A DNA stretch of 64,000 bases from contig OU696577.1 of NCBI GenBank assembly GCA_916048095.2, positions 4,930,001 to 4,994,000 of the forward strand. The letters run 5' to 3'. Under the pieces are notes generated by a model that was not told the origin of the DNA, ran no database searches, and saw nothing but the letters and a program-made list of their open reading frames with translations. The stretch comes from Sacculina carcini (taxonomy: Eukaryota > Arthropoda > Thecostraca > Sacculinidae). Made by a program: the position numbers and the translations under genes. This document shows, one piece after another, positions 1 through 12,500 of this stretch. How positions within the stretch are numbered: position 1 is the stretch's first letter; the number at the start of each line of letters is the position of its first letter.

Positions 1-48
1 CAGATACAATGCCACATATAGATGCATGGCAACAGTGACGATGACGTG

Positions 49-315
49 ATCACACCCACACACACGCACACATACACACTCACGCATATACACATACTCA
101 TATACACACATACGTTCGCGTGCACAAATAGTGCTTAGCAACAATGATGATTACGTGACCATACATACACACGCACAAGCATACACACCCATACACACGC
201 ACACAGACGCGCATACACACGCATACAGACGCGCATACACACGCACACAGACGCGCATATACGCGCTGACTCACATGCACACACGCGCACACATACACAC
301 TCAGGCTAGCGCGCT
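49..315. repeat. CA/ACAC-rich low-complexity tract
   Basis: Alternating CA, CACG and ATAC runs dominate this stretch. Frames open on both strands (about 75 codons) have the His/Thr or Val/Cys bias expected from translating a (CA)n/(TG)n tract, so no gene is called. From 316 to 436 I see nothing recognisable. Confidence 0.8.
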
Positions 316-436
316 TGTTCCGCAAACCTGCAGCGTGCGATTGCAGTTCCGTCTATTCTAGCTATGTGTGATTCAACAAGGGTGACATAATCGCAATCGA
401 ATGATGGCATCGCAACGCACACTGTTACTACAGTGC

Positions 437-499
437 TTTATTTATAATGGATGCCCCAAGTGTTGCCTTCGGGGGCCCCTAAGTCATCGCAACGGCTCT
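437..499 (+). mobile_element. Remnant of the GGCCCC-rich MITE found complete at 29529-29835
   Basis: The sequence TTTATAATGG, then GCCCCAAGTGTTGCCTTCGG, then the terminal GCAACGGCTCT matches the right end of the complete copy at 29529-29835. The left end (AGAGCCGT) is not seen just upstream, so this copy is truncated or internally deleted. From 500 to 780 no gene or repeat was recognised. Confidence 0.55.
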
Positions 500-780
500 G
501 TTAATATGGCTATAATAATACCGTACGATGTTCTTGACATCCGGGCTTAAGAAGCAATCAGAAACCTCGCTGTATGTGCATTGTTAACGTTGCTGGCGTT
601 ATAGTACCTATATGTTCGTTCGAGCGTATCATAACATGATAAATCCGTGATCAATGAAATTACAATTATTAACACACTAGATATATTTCAGATGCAACAT
701 ATGCAATTTTATATTTAGACAAGAAATTTCCAGTGAAAATTGACATTTTGTTTTTTACTAATAACTGCATGAAACCTATC

Positions 781-1329
781 AAGCCTAACCGATAGCCACG
801 CAGGGTGCGTTAGACGCTAGCTACTTGTTTAATACAAACTCGAGTAGTGTGTTGAAAACCACTGAAATTTCGCTATGATGAAAAGTGAAAATATTGGCCA
901 CAAGCCGCAGTTGAATACAAACACGTGAAATGTGTTGAAAACCACTGGATTTCACTACGATGAAAAGTGAACATATGGGCCACAAATTTCGCTATGGTGA
1001 AAAGTGAACATATTGGCCACAAGCCGCGGTCGCATTCACCGCACTTGGTACGCCTTTGACACTACGCTTGGCGAGGTTAACATATTGCCCTATTGCAGAG
1101 TATGGGAGTACTAGGGAATTTGTGGCTAATATGCTCATTGGGCAATATTGTACTAGATCCAATATGCTTACTTCGGCCAGTGTAGTGTCAAAGGCGTAGC
1201 AAGTGCAGTGACTGCGGCTTGTGGCCAATATGCTCATTTTTCACCATAGCGAAATTGCAGTGGTTTTCAAAGCAACGCACGCAACAAGTAGCTAGCACAT
1301 AACATCTGTGGGGTTATTGGCTAGGCTAG
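781..1329. mobile_element. Foldback element with long inverted arms
   Basis: The left arm (AAGCCTAACC... GCTAGCTACTTGTT ... ATTGGCCACAAGCCG) returns as its reverse complement at the right end (CGGCTTGTGGCCAATATG ... AACAAGTAGCTAGC ... GGCTAGGCTA). An inner pair is also inverted: TACGCCTTTGACACTAC near 1048 and GTAGTGTCAAAGGCGTA near 1185. Nearly the whole 550 bp can fold on itself. No coding capacity is visible. The class (foldback or MITE) is inferred, and no target duplication was found. Confidence 0.6.
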
Positions 1330-1367
1330 GTCAGGTCAGGTCAGGTTAAGTCAAGTTAGATTACTGA

Positions 1368-1626
1368 GCCTAGCCAATAACCGCACAGTTAGGTGCTAGC
1401 TACCTTTTGTGTATAAACTCCTGCGTTGTGTTGAAAACAACTGAAATTACGCTATGGTGAAAAGTGAGCATATTGGCCACACGTCGCCGTCGCACTCACA
1501 GCACTTGGTACGCCTTTGACACTACACTGGCCGAGGTGACCATATTGCCCTATTCCAGAGTATGGGAGTATACTAGCGTTTGTGTCTAATATGTTCATAG
1601 GGCAATATTGTACTAGATCCGATTAA
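1368..1626 (+). mobile_element. Partial second copy of the foldback element
   Basis: It begins GCCTAGCCAATAACC and repeats one arm of the 781-1329 element in direct orientation, including TATTGGCCACA, TACGCCTTTGACACTACA and GGGCAATATTGTACTAG, then breaks off. The linker at 1329-1360 contains short AGGTC/GGTTA repeats. From 1627 to 1787 nothing was recognised. Confidence 0.5.
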
Positions 1627-1787
1627 ACCATTATGATCTGGATTCCAGAAAAATGGACGCTAGAAAAACCGCCATAGTGACTTTACCTGGCAGTATTAAA
1701 GTGTAATAATATGATGAGGAGAGACCCTGAACATCAACCTTTCTGCCATAAAACGGGCAGAGCAGCCTATCATATTGTGTACGTCTC

Positions 1788-3110
1788 GTGAACCGGTACT
1801 ATGCAGAGTTGCATCATGGAGACTTCACGGCGTCGCTCCCGTTGAGTCATATTGCCCTAATTTGTTTACCGAACTCCTTTTCTTTTCTTTCTCAGCCGAC
1901 GAAGGACAAAGTTCGTTCTGTCATGGATTACCTTGAGATGAACGGCTTTGTCGAGTGTCTTACAGGAGATGACGGCGTGTCAGTGTGTGCTGACAAGATC
2001 AGAGAGTGGAGGCAATGGCAGGGGAAAATCAAGGCAGTTGATCTCAAGTCGGCGTACCAGCAAATTCACGTGGGCCGAGATCTGTGGAAGTATCAGGTCG
2101 TGAGGTATAATGGTGTGCATTATGCGTTGACGCGGCTGGGCTTCGGTCTTGTCATGTGCACCAAGAATAATGACGCTGACTCTACGAAAGGTCCTGTCAG
2201 TGGACAGGAAGGTGCGAAAGGCGACATATCACTATATCGACGATATCATCGTGAGGACGTCCGATGTGAGCGTGCAGCAGCTTCGGGAGCATCTGTGAAA
2301 GTATGGCTTTGAGACTAAGGAGCCGGAGGGCCTAGATGGGGGTCGATTATTGGGAATTGCTCTGAGGAAGGGACCCGATGCGTGGTTGAATATGTCGAGA
2401 GGGACAGTTCTTCGTGATGCTGCACCCGAATTGACAGGGCTGACCAAGCGTGGGTCGTTTTCCGTATGTGGTTGCTTTGTCGGCCATTACCCAATTGCCG
2501 GGTTGTAGCGCCCCCATTGCAGTTTTTTGAAACGGTTGGGGTATGGCGGGTCGTGGGATAACCCGGTGGAGAATGTTGTGTGTGTGTGCTTGTGTCTGAC
2601 CTGTTGCAGCGTGTTCAGAAGGCGGACCCGGTAAAGCTTCAATGGGACGTGAACGCAGCTGGAGACGTCACTGTGTGGACTGACGCGAGCACACTGGCGC
2701 TTGGCGTGGTGGTCGAGGTGGACGGCTGCGTCGTTGAGGATGCTGCTTGGCTCCGTAAGAAGACCGACATTCTACACATCAATGTGTCCGAGCTGGAGGC
2801 AGTCGGCCGTGGCATCGATATGGCGATTTCGTGGGGGCTCAAGACGTTTACCGTCGCGACAGACTCGAGGGCAGTGCTTAATTAAATGGACAGCATTGTC
2901 GAGGGGCGCAACCGTGTCCGCATTAAAGATTCTGCCGAGATGCTGGTGAATCGCCGACTGGCGGTGATTAAGGAGACGATTGACGAGCATGGCCTGACAG
3001 TTTCTCTCCGGTTCGTCACGACGGTGGAGAATATAGCTGATCAGATGACCAGGGTGGCCAAGAAGTGCCTTGTTCAACGTGACGCTGGTGAGGAGGAGGT
3101 GGCAATATAA
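1788..3110 (+). pseudogene. LTR-1 pol fragment: reverse transcriptase and RNase H, broken
   Basis: Residues resembling the LTR-4 pol protein at 22894-25803 appear across several frames. These include an RT stretch with DLKSAYQQIHV and LTRLGFGL, a YIDD box near 2236 in another frame, and RNase H-like sequence with WTDAS and LHINVSELEAV. In-frame stops lie near 2307 and at 2882-2884, and a frame change near 2165 has removed the segment after FGL. No gag or protease precedes it. It is a 5'-truncated, inactive Ty3/gypsy-type element of the LTR-4/LTR-6 lineage. Confidence 0.8.
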
Positions 3111-3148
3111 AAAGATCTTGCTACGAAGAGGAGTATCAAGGACACCGT

Positions 3149-4423
3149 TTGGGCGGCTCATCTGCCCCATCATTTAGGGTCGAGAGGACGCTGTACCTGG
3201 GTCAACAAATGCGGAGTGACTTGATGAGAGCCCAAGTGAAGGCGGAGTTAGCTGGATGCGAGGCTTGTCATCGTATCGATACAGCGGTGAGAGAGGAGAA
3301 CCTCGTAGGTCAGGGTAGTCTGGTCGTGGATATAGACTGGTATCGAGTGGCAACGGACGTCACTCATTACGATGCCGGCGTTTACCTGTCGATGGCGTAT
3401 TGTGGTCCATCACGTCTTGCCGTATGGCGCAGATTGCCGAATGAGACAGCGTTGTGCATTATAGCTCAGTTGCGGCAGATTGTGATTGAGCGTGTGCCGT
3501 TTGAGGAGCTGTTACTGGTCAACTCGACGGCGTTCCGGTCGGCTGTGATGGAGCAGTTCGCCGACGAGTGGTGCATCTCTTTGCGAATCCAAGCCGCATA
3601 CGCCCCGGGTGGTAATGGGATCGTGGAACGAAACCAACGTACGATCAAAAGGACCGAAGCGAGGGGACATACTTCCCCGGAGGAGGCGACGTTCTGGTAC
3701 AACGTTACGTCGCGCAAATATACTCAGGTGGGCACTATTCCCTCGAGGTGTTTTTTCAGATACGAGTGGCGTCTTCCATTTGAGACCGGCCGCAGGGACG
3801 GTGATGACCAGACAGCAGCGTTTGCCGTTGGTTACGAGGTGTGGGTGAAACCGCCGATGCCGTCATGTACAACGCCGTGGACCCTCGGGAAGGTGACCAG
3901 GGTGGTCTCACAGCACGTTGTGTGCGTAGATGGCATGCCGCGCCATGTGCGCGACCTGCGCAAACCTCGCTGTGCTGGTCATAGTGGAGCCATAGACGAT
4001 ACCGGCACTCATGGCGACGTGGAACCGACCAGCGGCGGTTGGGATGTGGATGCGACCGGCAAGCGCGGAAATGTGGAGCCGCACGGCGGAGCCACCCGGT
4101 GGAACTTGAACCTGGGCGGCGATGGCGGACGGGACGAGGTGGCCGATAGTCCCGGCGGTGACAGAACACCTGACAGCCTGCCACCTGAGCAACTAGCTAT
4201 TTGCGAGGGCGTGGATGCGGGCCGTGTGTCTCTGGAGCAGAAGCCTGGTGAACCCTCAGAGGACGTCAGTGTACATACTGATCGAGAGAATGTCGGAGAG
4301 GGCGCCGCGGCTGAGAGAGTTGAGGATGAGGCTGCAGTCGAGCAGCCGAGGCGGTCAACGAGGAGACGTCGACCGCCGGCATGGCTAAACAAGTACGTGT
4401 GTCTATCCGATTATGTAGTTTAA
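3149..4423 (+). pseudogene. LTR-1 integrase and pol C-terminal tail
   Basis: An open frame of 424 codons aligns with the integrase of LTR-4. The first acidic residue (ATDVTHY) and the Glu of GNGIVERNQR are present. The central catalytic position reads LVNSTAF where LTR-4 has LSDNGSG, so the second Asp of the DDE triad is lost. A long Arg/Gly/Asp-rich tail ends in RRRRPPAWL...SDYVV, matching the tails of other gypsy elements in this window. The frame is long, but the enzyme should be dead and the reverse transcriptase before it is broken. Confidence 0.75.
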
Positions 4424-4471
4424 CCGTATGCGTGTGCCAGCGTGTTGGTTGTGAGCTTTCAGGTGAAAAAC

Positions 4472-4789
4472 TGGGGGAGATGTGGCGTTAGTTTGGACGC
4501 CACTGAACGTTCTAGAACGTTCGAGTGACGTTGTTGTCGAATGGCGTGCAGTGTGACGTCATAGCGGTTCACTTGAGTCCAGTGGTGTGAGGTATGACGT
4601 CGCACGATGCTGCGCGCTGATTGGCTGTGTAGCGTGAGCGAACGCGAGTGGGGTTGCCTTGACAATGGTCGGACATTCTGTTGATGGCCTGCGCCGATTA
4701 CGTGTCGCTGCCGTGTTCTGAGATAATATTTGCTCGAGTGGACGAATTCTCGTCGGGCGCACAGTGGGCTGTGCGGAAGGTGAGAGGAC
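4472..4789 (+). repeat. LTR-1 polypurine tract and truncated 3' LTR
   Basis: A purine run (TGGGGGAGA) is followed at 4481 by TGTGGCG, the expected tract-to-LTR junction just downstream of the pol stop. The LTR continues until the (TTA)n tail of LINE-1 at 4790, which appears to have inserted into it or replaced its end. No 5' LTR partner is in view, so the full LTR length is unknown. Confidence 0.55.
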
Positions 4790-4828
<39 letters not shown>

Positions 4829-5184
4829 TACAGGCAAATCCAGTAGCATGGGAAGAGTGCAAGCACTATTACCACCCTAAGGTGGCCCCATGTACCGGAA
4901 GCGCCCAAAAGATTCAGAGAGAAAGAGAGTTCGAAGAGAAAAAAATGTAGAAAGAGAGCTGGAAAGAAAATAATAAATAAATAACAATAAATAATAAACC
5001 ATCATCTGATAACAATCCATAAGGTCACTCCGCCCACGTTCCTCAATAAATAATAACAATCAACAATAAATATGTGATTCAGTAAATAACAGCCATCAAT
5101 AAATAAGAATAAATATTAATAAATAAGTAATAAATAACAATCAAGAACAATACATATGATTCAATACGAAGCATCCAACAATAA

Positions 5185-5497
5185 ATTTAAATTTGATTCA
5201 ATAAGTAACAACAACACAAATAAATATGATTCAATAAACAATAACACCAATAAATATGATTCAATAAACAACAACAACAATAAATATGATTCAATAAACA
5301 GGAACAACAATAAATATGATTCAATAAGCAACAACAACAATAAATATGATTCAATAAACAGCAACAACAATAAATATGATTCAATAAACAACAACAACAA
5401 TAAATATGATTCAATATACAACAACAACAATAAATATGATTCAATAAACAACAACAACAATAAATATGATTCAATAAACAACAACAGTCAACACTGA
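5185..5497 (-). repeat. 30-bp minisatellite in the LINE 3' UTR
   Basis: About ten copies of a 30-bp unit containing AATAAATATGATTCAATAAA and a CAA run. The same array, in the opposite orientation, sits at the same place in the 3' UTR of LINE-4 (33400-33660). The unit length is divisible by three, so both strands show spurious open frames. Confidence 0.85.
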
Positions 5498-5661
5498 GTA
5501 AAAATATAATTTAATAAATAACAACAACCAATAATAAATAGTAATAAATAGAGAGTGAAATATAAATAGGAATAAATATAAATAAATAGAAAATGAATAA
5601 CAATAAGCATGAATAAATAACAATAAATATGAATAAATATACAATTAATAAGACGCAACAG

Positions 5662-6402
5662 TCAATTCCGCTCTTTCAGTAGCATTTCATTTACTTTGGC
5701 CTTTAATTTGTTCAAATTGTTCAGCGAGAAAGCCTCCTCCTTCAACGTGTTCCAAGTAGACACAGTGGCCGGAAGAAAGCAACGTTGGAATTGTTTTGTA
5801 CGACAACCAATTGGAGCCATGCACTGGGAATTCTGTTTGGATGTAAACCGTGTGCTTCTTGCTGCCACAAAATAATCAGGAATTAACTTGCTCATCGGAT
5901 GATGGTCGTTGTGCTTGATCTTGTACAGCATGCACACGCTGCTGACCTTTCGACAATGGCAAAGATCACCAAGAACCAAGTCACCACAGAGGAACTTGCA
6001 AGTTCTAACAACTCTGTTGATGAGATTGAGGTGACTATCCGCAGCAGAAGACCACACGGGGGCGCAGTACTCCAGAATTGGCAAAATGAAACAGCCAAAA
6101 CAACTTTTTGAGATTGTGCTGCTACCGAACATCCGATATGCCTTTCTAATAATTCCCAGTTTCCGCGATGCCGAACAAACTAGCTTCCGACTGTGACTCT
6201 CAAACGTCAGCTTTGAGTCTACATGAACTCCCAATATTTTGAGCTCATCACACACGTTGAGTTGGGCGTCATTTATGAGGATAGCTCCATGTGAAGGCTG
6301 AACGGTACGTGACCTAGAAACCAACAAGCATTTAGATTTCGAAGTGTTCCACCTCTCACTCCACTTCAGGACGCTGCTGAGATCGTCGTTGACCGTTTGC
6401 TC
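5662..6402 (-). pseudogene. C-terminal part of LINE reverse transcriptase
   Basis: About 245 codons match the end of the LINE-4 protein almost residue for residue (LKILGVHVDSKLTF, LEYCAPVWSSAAD, LPATVSTWNTL) and finish at the same KERN stop. The palm domain, YADD box and endonuclease are missing, so it is inactive. Because the frame is still open and similarity is high, the copy is fairly recent. Confidence 0.8.
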
Positions 6403-6587
6403 CGTTTATTCTTTGCTTGATTACACTTTTTATGCTGGTAACATGATTTTCAAACTTAATTAAGGGTTTGTAGTCTAGGTGGCATTGGGTTAGGTTAGGT
6501 GTGGCGTCAGAGGGGCTGACGTCTGAGGGGGAGGGGCAAGGGGGAGTGTGACGTCATATGTGACAAAGTGGTCAAGCTTACTACTAG

Positions 6588-7523
6588 ACCTACTTCGTGT
6601 ACGTGGACCGGTTATCCGACTGGCCATTGGTGTTCAACTGTGGCCGGGATACCTCCGCTCACCAGCTGGTGATGCTGCTCCGGCAGGCGTTTGCCGTGAC
6701 GGGGGTTCCGACCAGACTGTTGTCAGAAGGTGGCCCGCAATTCAAGGCGCGCCACACCGCCGAGCTCCAGCGACATTGGCGCGTACGTCATCGGATCTCC
6801 AGTCCGCACTTCCGGTCGTCAAATTGGAACGCTGAGTCCGCCGTGAAACGGGTGAAGCGGCTGATTTAGAGGGCGGTGCATGACGGGAACATCGACACAG
6901 ACGCATTCGTGGCCGGCCTGTTGGAGCTGTGCAACGCGCCGGGCGCCGACAGGCGCTCTACCGCGCAGCTGTTGTACGGTCGCCCTGTGTCGTGCGCCCT
7001 CCCCACGTACCCACGCTTGTTCCTGCCGGAGTGGCAGCCGACCACCGCTGAGTGCGACCGACAAGCGGCGACCTTGCAAGACAAGCAAGTCGCCCAATAC
7101 AACCGGTCGGCTAAAGTGTTGCCACCTTTACTGCCCGGCACTACGGTTGCTCTCCAGGACCCGACATCCGGCCGCTGGGACCGGACTGGCGTGGTCGCCC
7201 TGACTGACCGTCGCCGGCAATACGCTGTGCGCCTACCGCACGGCGGTCTCTACTGGCGCCACCGCAGACTCCTGTGGCCCGCGGCCAACACACCCCTGCC
7301 CGAGTTCCAGCCGCCGCTCGAAGTGCAGCCGCCACCGCCGCGGCCATCTGTCCGTACGGCGCCGCTATCGTTGCAGGAGACCAGCAGCGGACCCGCACCA
7401 CTGCCGAGGCCGGGGGAGAATGTGGGCGGTACATCAGAAGCCTCACAAACCCGGCATCTCCGCCGGAGTGCCCGACCATGTAGACCACCGTCGCGCCCCC
7501 TTTCCCACTATTTGAAGGGGAGA
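6588..7523 (+). pseudogene. LTR-2 integrase fragment (gypsy type)
   Basis: The frame resembles the integrase of LTR-7: YFVYVDRLSDWP, LLSEGGPQF and NAESAVKRVKRLI, followed by the C-terminal integrase region and a proline-rich tail. A TAG at 6867-6869 interrupts it, after which the same frame stays open to 7781. The second catalytic residue is Glu (SEGGPQ) where LTR-7 has Asp (SDGGPQ). No RT, protease or gag is present upstream. GC content is much higher than in the flanks. Confidence 0.75.
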
Positions 7524-7850
7524 TGTAGTGTGTGGCTACACTGCCAGACGGAGCGAGTGTACCAGGCGTGGGTGGCGCTGACGGCCGTCAGCCAGTGTGT
7601 GTTCAGCAGGGGTTGTGCGTGCGTTGCTCCTTTGTGTTTAGGTATTATGTTCCTGTATTGTTTGTATTGTATTGTTCTATTGTGTAAGTATATCGTACGC
7701 TATGCGCCGCATAAGTACCGGCTTTCTCTTCCATCGTCGCTTACACCCCTTTCAGATTGCATTGACCCTACTTCTGTATAGCTCCCCAAATTTTCGACAT
7801 GTACATACTAATACTACTGGACTTTGTGTTTTGTTTTTCTTTGTCCCATG
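7524..7850 (+). repeat. Probable 3' LTR of LTR-2
   Basis: A purine run (GAAGGGGAGA) runs directly into TGTAGTGTGTGG at 7524, which looks like a polypurine tract followed by an LTR start. There is no second LTR and no clear CA end, so the right border is uncertain. The pol frame nominally continues into it. Confidence 0.4.
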
Positions 7851-7854
7851 CATT

Positions 7855-9045
7855 TGATTGATGATTATGATGATGATCCGGAAAATGACGGGTGCTGAGT
7901 GGCACGAGTCGTCGCCCGCAGTGTATAAAACATCCCAACTGTCACTGAGACCGGATCATGCTGGCCCATCGCACGCTCTCGCCGGCCAGAGAGGCTGCGT
8001 CGGACAGGCTGCTGAGGCCGATCTTCACCAGGTCGCTGATGAGTAGGTGTTTAAAATTGTAGCGGCAGGCGCCTCCTCTGTGTCATGGCTTGGTCGGCGC
8101 GCTCGTGGCGACGACAGCCATCGGCGACGCAAGCCGTTACAGTACGTGACCAAGCAGCTGGAGGCGCCGCCGCCGCAGCAGCACGCTGGCGGCCGGCAAC
8201 TTGCTGGTGGCGAGCAAGGCTGCGTATAAGATGGTGCGGGGGTACCGAATGTTCAAGTAGTATCTCAGCGGCACCCTGTGCCCCGCGTCGACGATATTTT
8301 CAAAAGAATGTGTCAGCGACCAGCTCTCGCCGCCATACAGCACGGTGGCCCTGAACAGCTGCACCTTACACTGCGTAGTTATAGATGATCTCCACACTGC
8401 AGATAGCTTCCTTGCCAGCCATGTTAGGTGTCGTCTGTGAGCGAAGGCTCGATGACTGATAGTAAAATCGCTGCCCAGGTAGCAGAAGTTCTCAATTGTT
8501 GGCAACAATGAACCGGGGCGGCTGAAAATCGTAGAACTGGCGTCGCATCTGATCATTGTGACAGAGCACTTCCTCGCATTCAGTACCAAGCCGGAGGATG
8601 TTGCTGAAAGTTCGAAGCGATGGAGTTGTAGCTGAGCGGCAGCTGGTGTGTCGGTGACGATCACCACATCGTCAGTGTAGGCTAAAGAAGTGAGTCTGAT
8701 GGCAGGATGTCGCCGTGAGAGTCGCCGACGTACTGTGTTACCGTCTGCGTCATTCAAGCTGGCTCTCAGTACATAATGCATGCATAGCAGGAAAAAATAT
8801 GGTGCTAAAGTGTCGCCTTGCAACACACCAGAAAAAGTTACAAACGATGTAGACTCACCAGAAGTCGTGCGCACGGTAGCAGATGTCCCGGTGTAAAGGC
8901 TCATAATCGAGTCGACCACAGCAGTCTCGCAGCAGTAGTGTTGCAGTCGTGTAGTGGTGTCTCATGGCAGCGCGACTGATGCTGTCGAAAGCCTTTTCGA
9001 AGTATTTGATTCCGCTCACAGCCTCAGATGATTTTTCCTCAGCCT
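7855..9045 (-). pseudogene. LINE-2: reverse transcriptase fragment
   Basis: The minus strand encodes an RT segment with GVLQGDTLAPYFF and AYTDDVV (a YxDD box with Thr), followed by thumb-region sequence (NFCYLGS, LYGGESW) and a C-terminal part recovered in a shifted frame to about 7990. The longest frame covers 8137-8919. The 3' end has short ATC/ATA repeats near 7860. The 5' half, including any endonuclease, is absent. The clade was not determined. Confidence 0.7.
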
Positions 9046-9269
9046 CAGATCATGTCTGCTAATCGTGTTTGTGTGTGAAGTATGCCAGTGTTTGTATTTG
9101 TGGATGTTCAATACCCATACAGTTTTTTCAATACCAAAATATGTCGGGGCTTATCTTCACTTTTACATTTTGTCCTTGCTAGCCTTGTTTTTTTCTTCTT
9201 GACCTCCCGTTATAATGTTATTATTACTTTTGTATCTATTTGCCACATGTATAGCGCGCCTTTGTTGAT
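9046..9269. other. No gene seen
   Basis: T-rich sequence without a recognisable coding region or repeat unit. The frames here are short and run into the adjacent microsatellite. Confidence 0.5.
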
Positions 9270-9386
<117 letters not shown>

Positions 9387-10479
9387 CGGTTAACTTCTAC
9401 AGCGTTTTTCTGTTTTGTTTTGTAGGCGCCATTCGTTCCTTGTATATATTAATGTGTTCTATTTGTCAATTTTGGCGCACCATTTTATTACATACTAGCA
9501 TTAAAACACGCCCGTTGTGCGGAGGAATTCATAAAATGGAATTATTATTCATAAAACTTCATATTCATAAAAAATATTCCAAATTAAAAAAGAAAGTGAG
9601 AACTCATAAGTGTCTTACTCAATAGAAAAGTCCAAGTGTGAGCATTTTTATTTTTATTTTGACATAATATTTTCCCTCAACCCGCCTCAAATATAAACCC
9701 ACCCATTGTGCGGAATAATTCAGAACACAAACAAGTAACAAACAATGAAAATTATAGCATGTAAACCCGCCCGCGTGCGAAACAGTTCATACTATTAAAT
9801 TTGTATTCAATTCATAAGAGAAAAGGAATATGAATTAAAAAAGAGTGGAGTAAACCCATAAAAAAGTCTAAATTTCTATATTTTCATATTTATTTTCACA
9901 AAATAGTTTGCCTAAACCGCCTCATACATGCCCGTCGTGCTGAATAATTCAGAGCTCAGACACGAAGCAATGAAAAATGACTACACTTTTTCATCATAAT
10001 GTTTCCAAAATATTGTTATAACTTGACATCACCGTCTAGCATTGAAGCCCGCCAGTTGTGCAGAGCAATTCATAAAATGAAATTCATATTCAATTCATAA
10101 ACATATTGCAAATGGAAAAAGAAAACAGATATACTCATTAAAATCTTACTCAATTGAAAAGCCTAAATTTAATTATTTTTATTTTTATTTTGACAACATA
10201 TTTTCCATCAAACCGCCTCATATTGAAACCCGCCCGTCGTGCTCAACAATTCATAAAATAAAATGCATATTCAATCCATTGAATACACTGTATAAAAATT
10301 AATAAACAAAAAATTTAATCTGTAAATACGTTCACCAATAAAAACTCTAAATGTGAATATTTTAATTATAAATTTGACAAAATATTATCCCTTAATCCAC
10401 CTCATATTGAAACTCGTCGGGCGGAAGAATTCATGTGTAAATATTGAGGACAATAAAGCCTTTCTATTCAGTATAGTGT

Positions 10480-12500
10480 AGCACTGATTAAACTGTACCC
10501 AATAAAACCACACCATCAATGCTTGGAGCTAATATGATGCATTCTTAATTGTGATTGGGCTTCAGTGAAATTTAATCGGTGTATATTCCTGGGTAATCGC
10601 AAGTGCGCATAATGGCTGTCAAATTGGCAACATGACAGTTTGAATTTACACCGCCGTAACTTCCTTCAGATATACTTTGGAAAATTACAAATTATACCGT
10701 ATTGTAGAAAACAAGATTTCTAGCACGATGGTATAATTTATTTTTATGTATAACAAAATAGTTACTGAGAAATAGTAGAAAAATGAATTAATTTTATTCG
10801 CTCGGTGTTCAGGTGTAATTTTGGATGTATGTGATAATTTTGCCAATTTTACACGTTTTTTGTATCATTTGTGGGTATAAATTATAGCTTATCTTGTAGA
10901 ACACAAAATTATCTACACACTAGTATATTCCTGTGCAATCGCAAGTGCTTAAATTGTGATTAGACTTCAGTGAAATTAAATCAGTGTATATTCAGGTGTA
11001 ATCGCAAGTGCGCATAATAGCTGTCAAATTGGCAACATGACATTTTGAATTTACACCGTCGTAACTTCCTTTATATACACTTTCGAAAATTACAAGTTAT
11101 ACCGTATTGTAGAAAACAAAATTTCTAGCACGATAGTATAATTTAGTCTTATGTATAGCAAATAGTTACTGAGAAATAGTAGAAAAATTAATTAATTTTA
11201 GACGCCCGGTGTTCAAGTGTAATTTTGGATGTATTTGAGAATTTTGCCAATTTTACACGTTTTTTGTATCATTTGTGGGTATAAATTATTGCTTATCTTG
11301 TAGAACAAAAAATTCTCTACACACTAGTATATTCCTGTGCAATCGCAAGTGCTTAAATTGTGATTAGACTTCAGTGAAATTAAATCAGTGTATATTCAGG
11401 GGTAATCGCAAGTGCGCATAATAGCTGTCAAATTGGCAACATGACATTTTGACTTTACACCGTCGTAACTTCCTTTAGATACACTTTGTAAAATTACAAG
11501 TTATACCGTATTGTAGAAAACAAGATTTCTAGCACGATGGTATAATTTATTTTTATGTATTCAAATAGTTACTGAGAAATAGTAGAAAAATGAATTAATT
11601 TTATTCGCTCGGTGTTCAAGTCTAATTTTGGATGTATTTGAGAATTTTGCCAATTTTACACGTTTTTTGTATCATTTGTGGGTATAAATTACCTTGCTTA
11701 TCTTATAAAACTATAAGCTTATCTTGTAGAACACAAAATTATCTACACAGTAGTATATTCCTGTGTAATCGCAAGTGCGCATAATAGCTGTCAAATTGGC
11801 AACGTGACATTTTGACTTTACACCGCCCTAACTTCCTTCAGATACACTTTGGAAAATTACAAATTATACCGTATTGTAGAAAACAAGATTTCTAGCACTG
11901 TGGTATACTTAGTTTTTATGTGTAACAAATAGTTACTGAGAAATAGTAGAAAAATGAATTAATTTTAGTCGCCCGGTGTTCAAGTGTAATTTGGTATGTA
12001 TTTGAGAATGTTGCCAATTTTACACGTTTTTTGTATCATTTGTGGGTATAAATTATAACTTTTCTTGTAGAAAAAAAATTATCTACACAATAGTAGAATT
12101 TTTATAGCTGTAACATTGCTGGTTTATGAGGAATAGATAGCGGAATATGGACTAAAATATTCATGTTCTTTTGTTCTAATTTTGCCTTTTTGACTTTGTC
12201 ATTTACACTTCACACCGCCGTAACTTTTTTAATACACTTTGTAAAATTAAAAATTATACCTTGTTGTAGAAAACCAAATTCCCAGCATGATGGTATCTTT
12301 TATTTAGATGTGTGATAATTAGTTTTTGAGAAATAGAGAAAAAAGTATAGAAAATCGGACGCGTGGAGTATAAATATAGTTTTGAATGTAGATTGAATTG
12401 TTTTCCATTTTACATATTTTATTTTATTCAATTTTTGGGTATAAATTCAAATTTGTTGAGTAGAACGGAGCATTTTCTACACAGTGGTATAAATTTTATA
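10480..12500 (+). repeat. Satellite-like array of about 405-bp units
   Basis: The motif AATCGCAAGTGCGCATAAT recurs near 10595, 10994, 11402 and 11766. GTAGAAAACAAGATTTCTAG, ACTGAGAAATAGTAGAAAAA and GGGTATAAATTA recur with the same spacing, giving units of about 405 bp (one of about 365). A more diverged fifth unit covers about 12080-12500. The sequence is AT-rich and non-coding. Confidence 0.8.

Larger units (their letters stand above)
4790..6402 (-). mobile_element. LINE-1: 5'-truncated copy of the LINE-4 family
   Basis: Read on the minus strand this is the last part of the LINE-4 family: the end of the RT frame, a 3' UTR with a 30-bp minisatellite, the conserved 3' end (CTGGATTTGCCTGTAATTAA) and a (TAA)n tail at 4790-4827. 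It starts abruptly at about 6402, at the point equivalent to 32468 in LINE-4, as expected for 5' truncation during target-primed reverse transcription. From 6403 to 6587 there is only AT-rich and GA-rich sequence with one short GGTTAGGTTAGG. Confidence 0.85.

Noticed and set aside
98-361. Open frames on both strands in the CA-rich tract
   Set aside because: Composition is that of translated (CA)n/(TG)n; no domain, and both strands are equally open.
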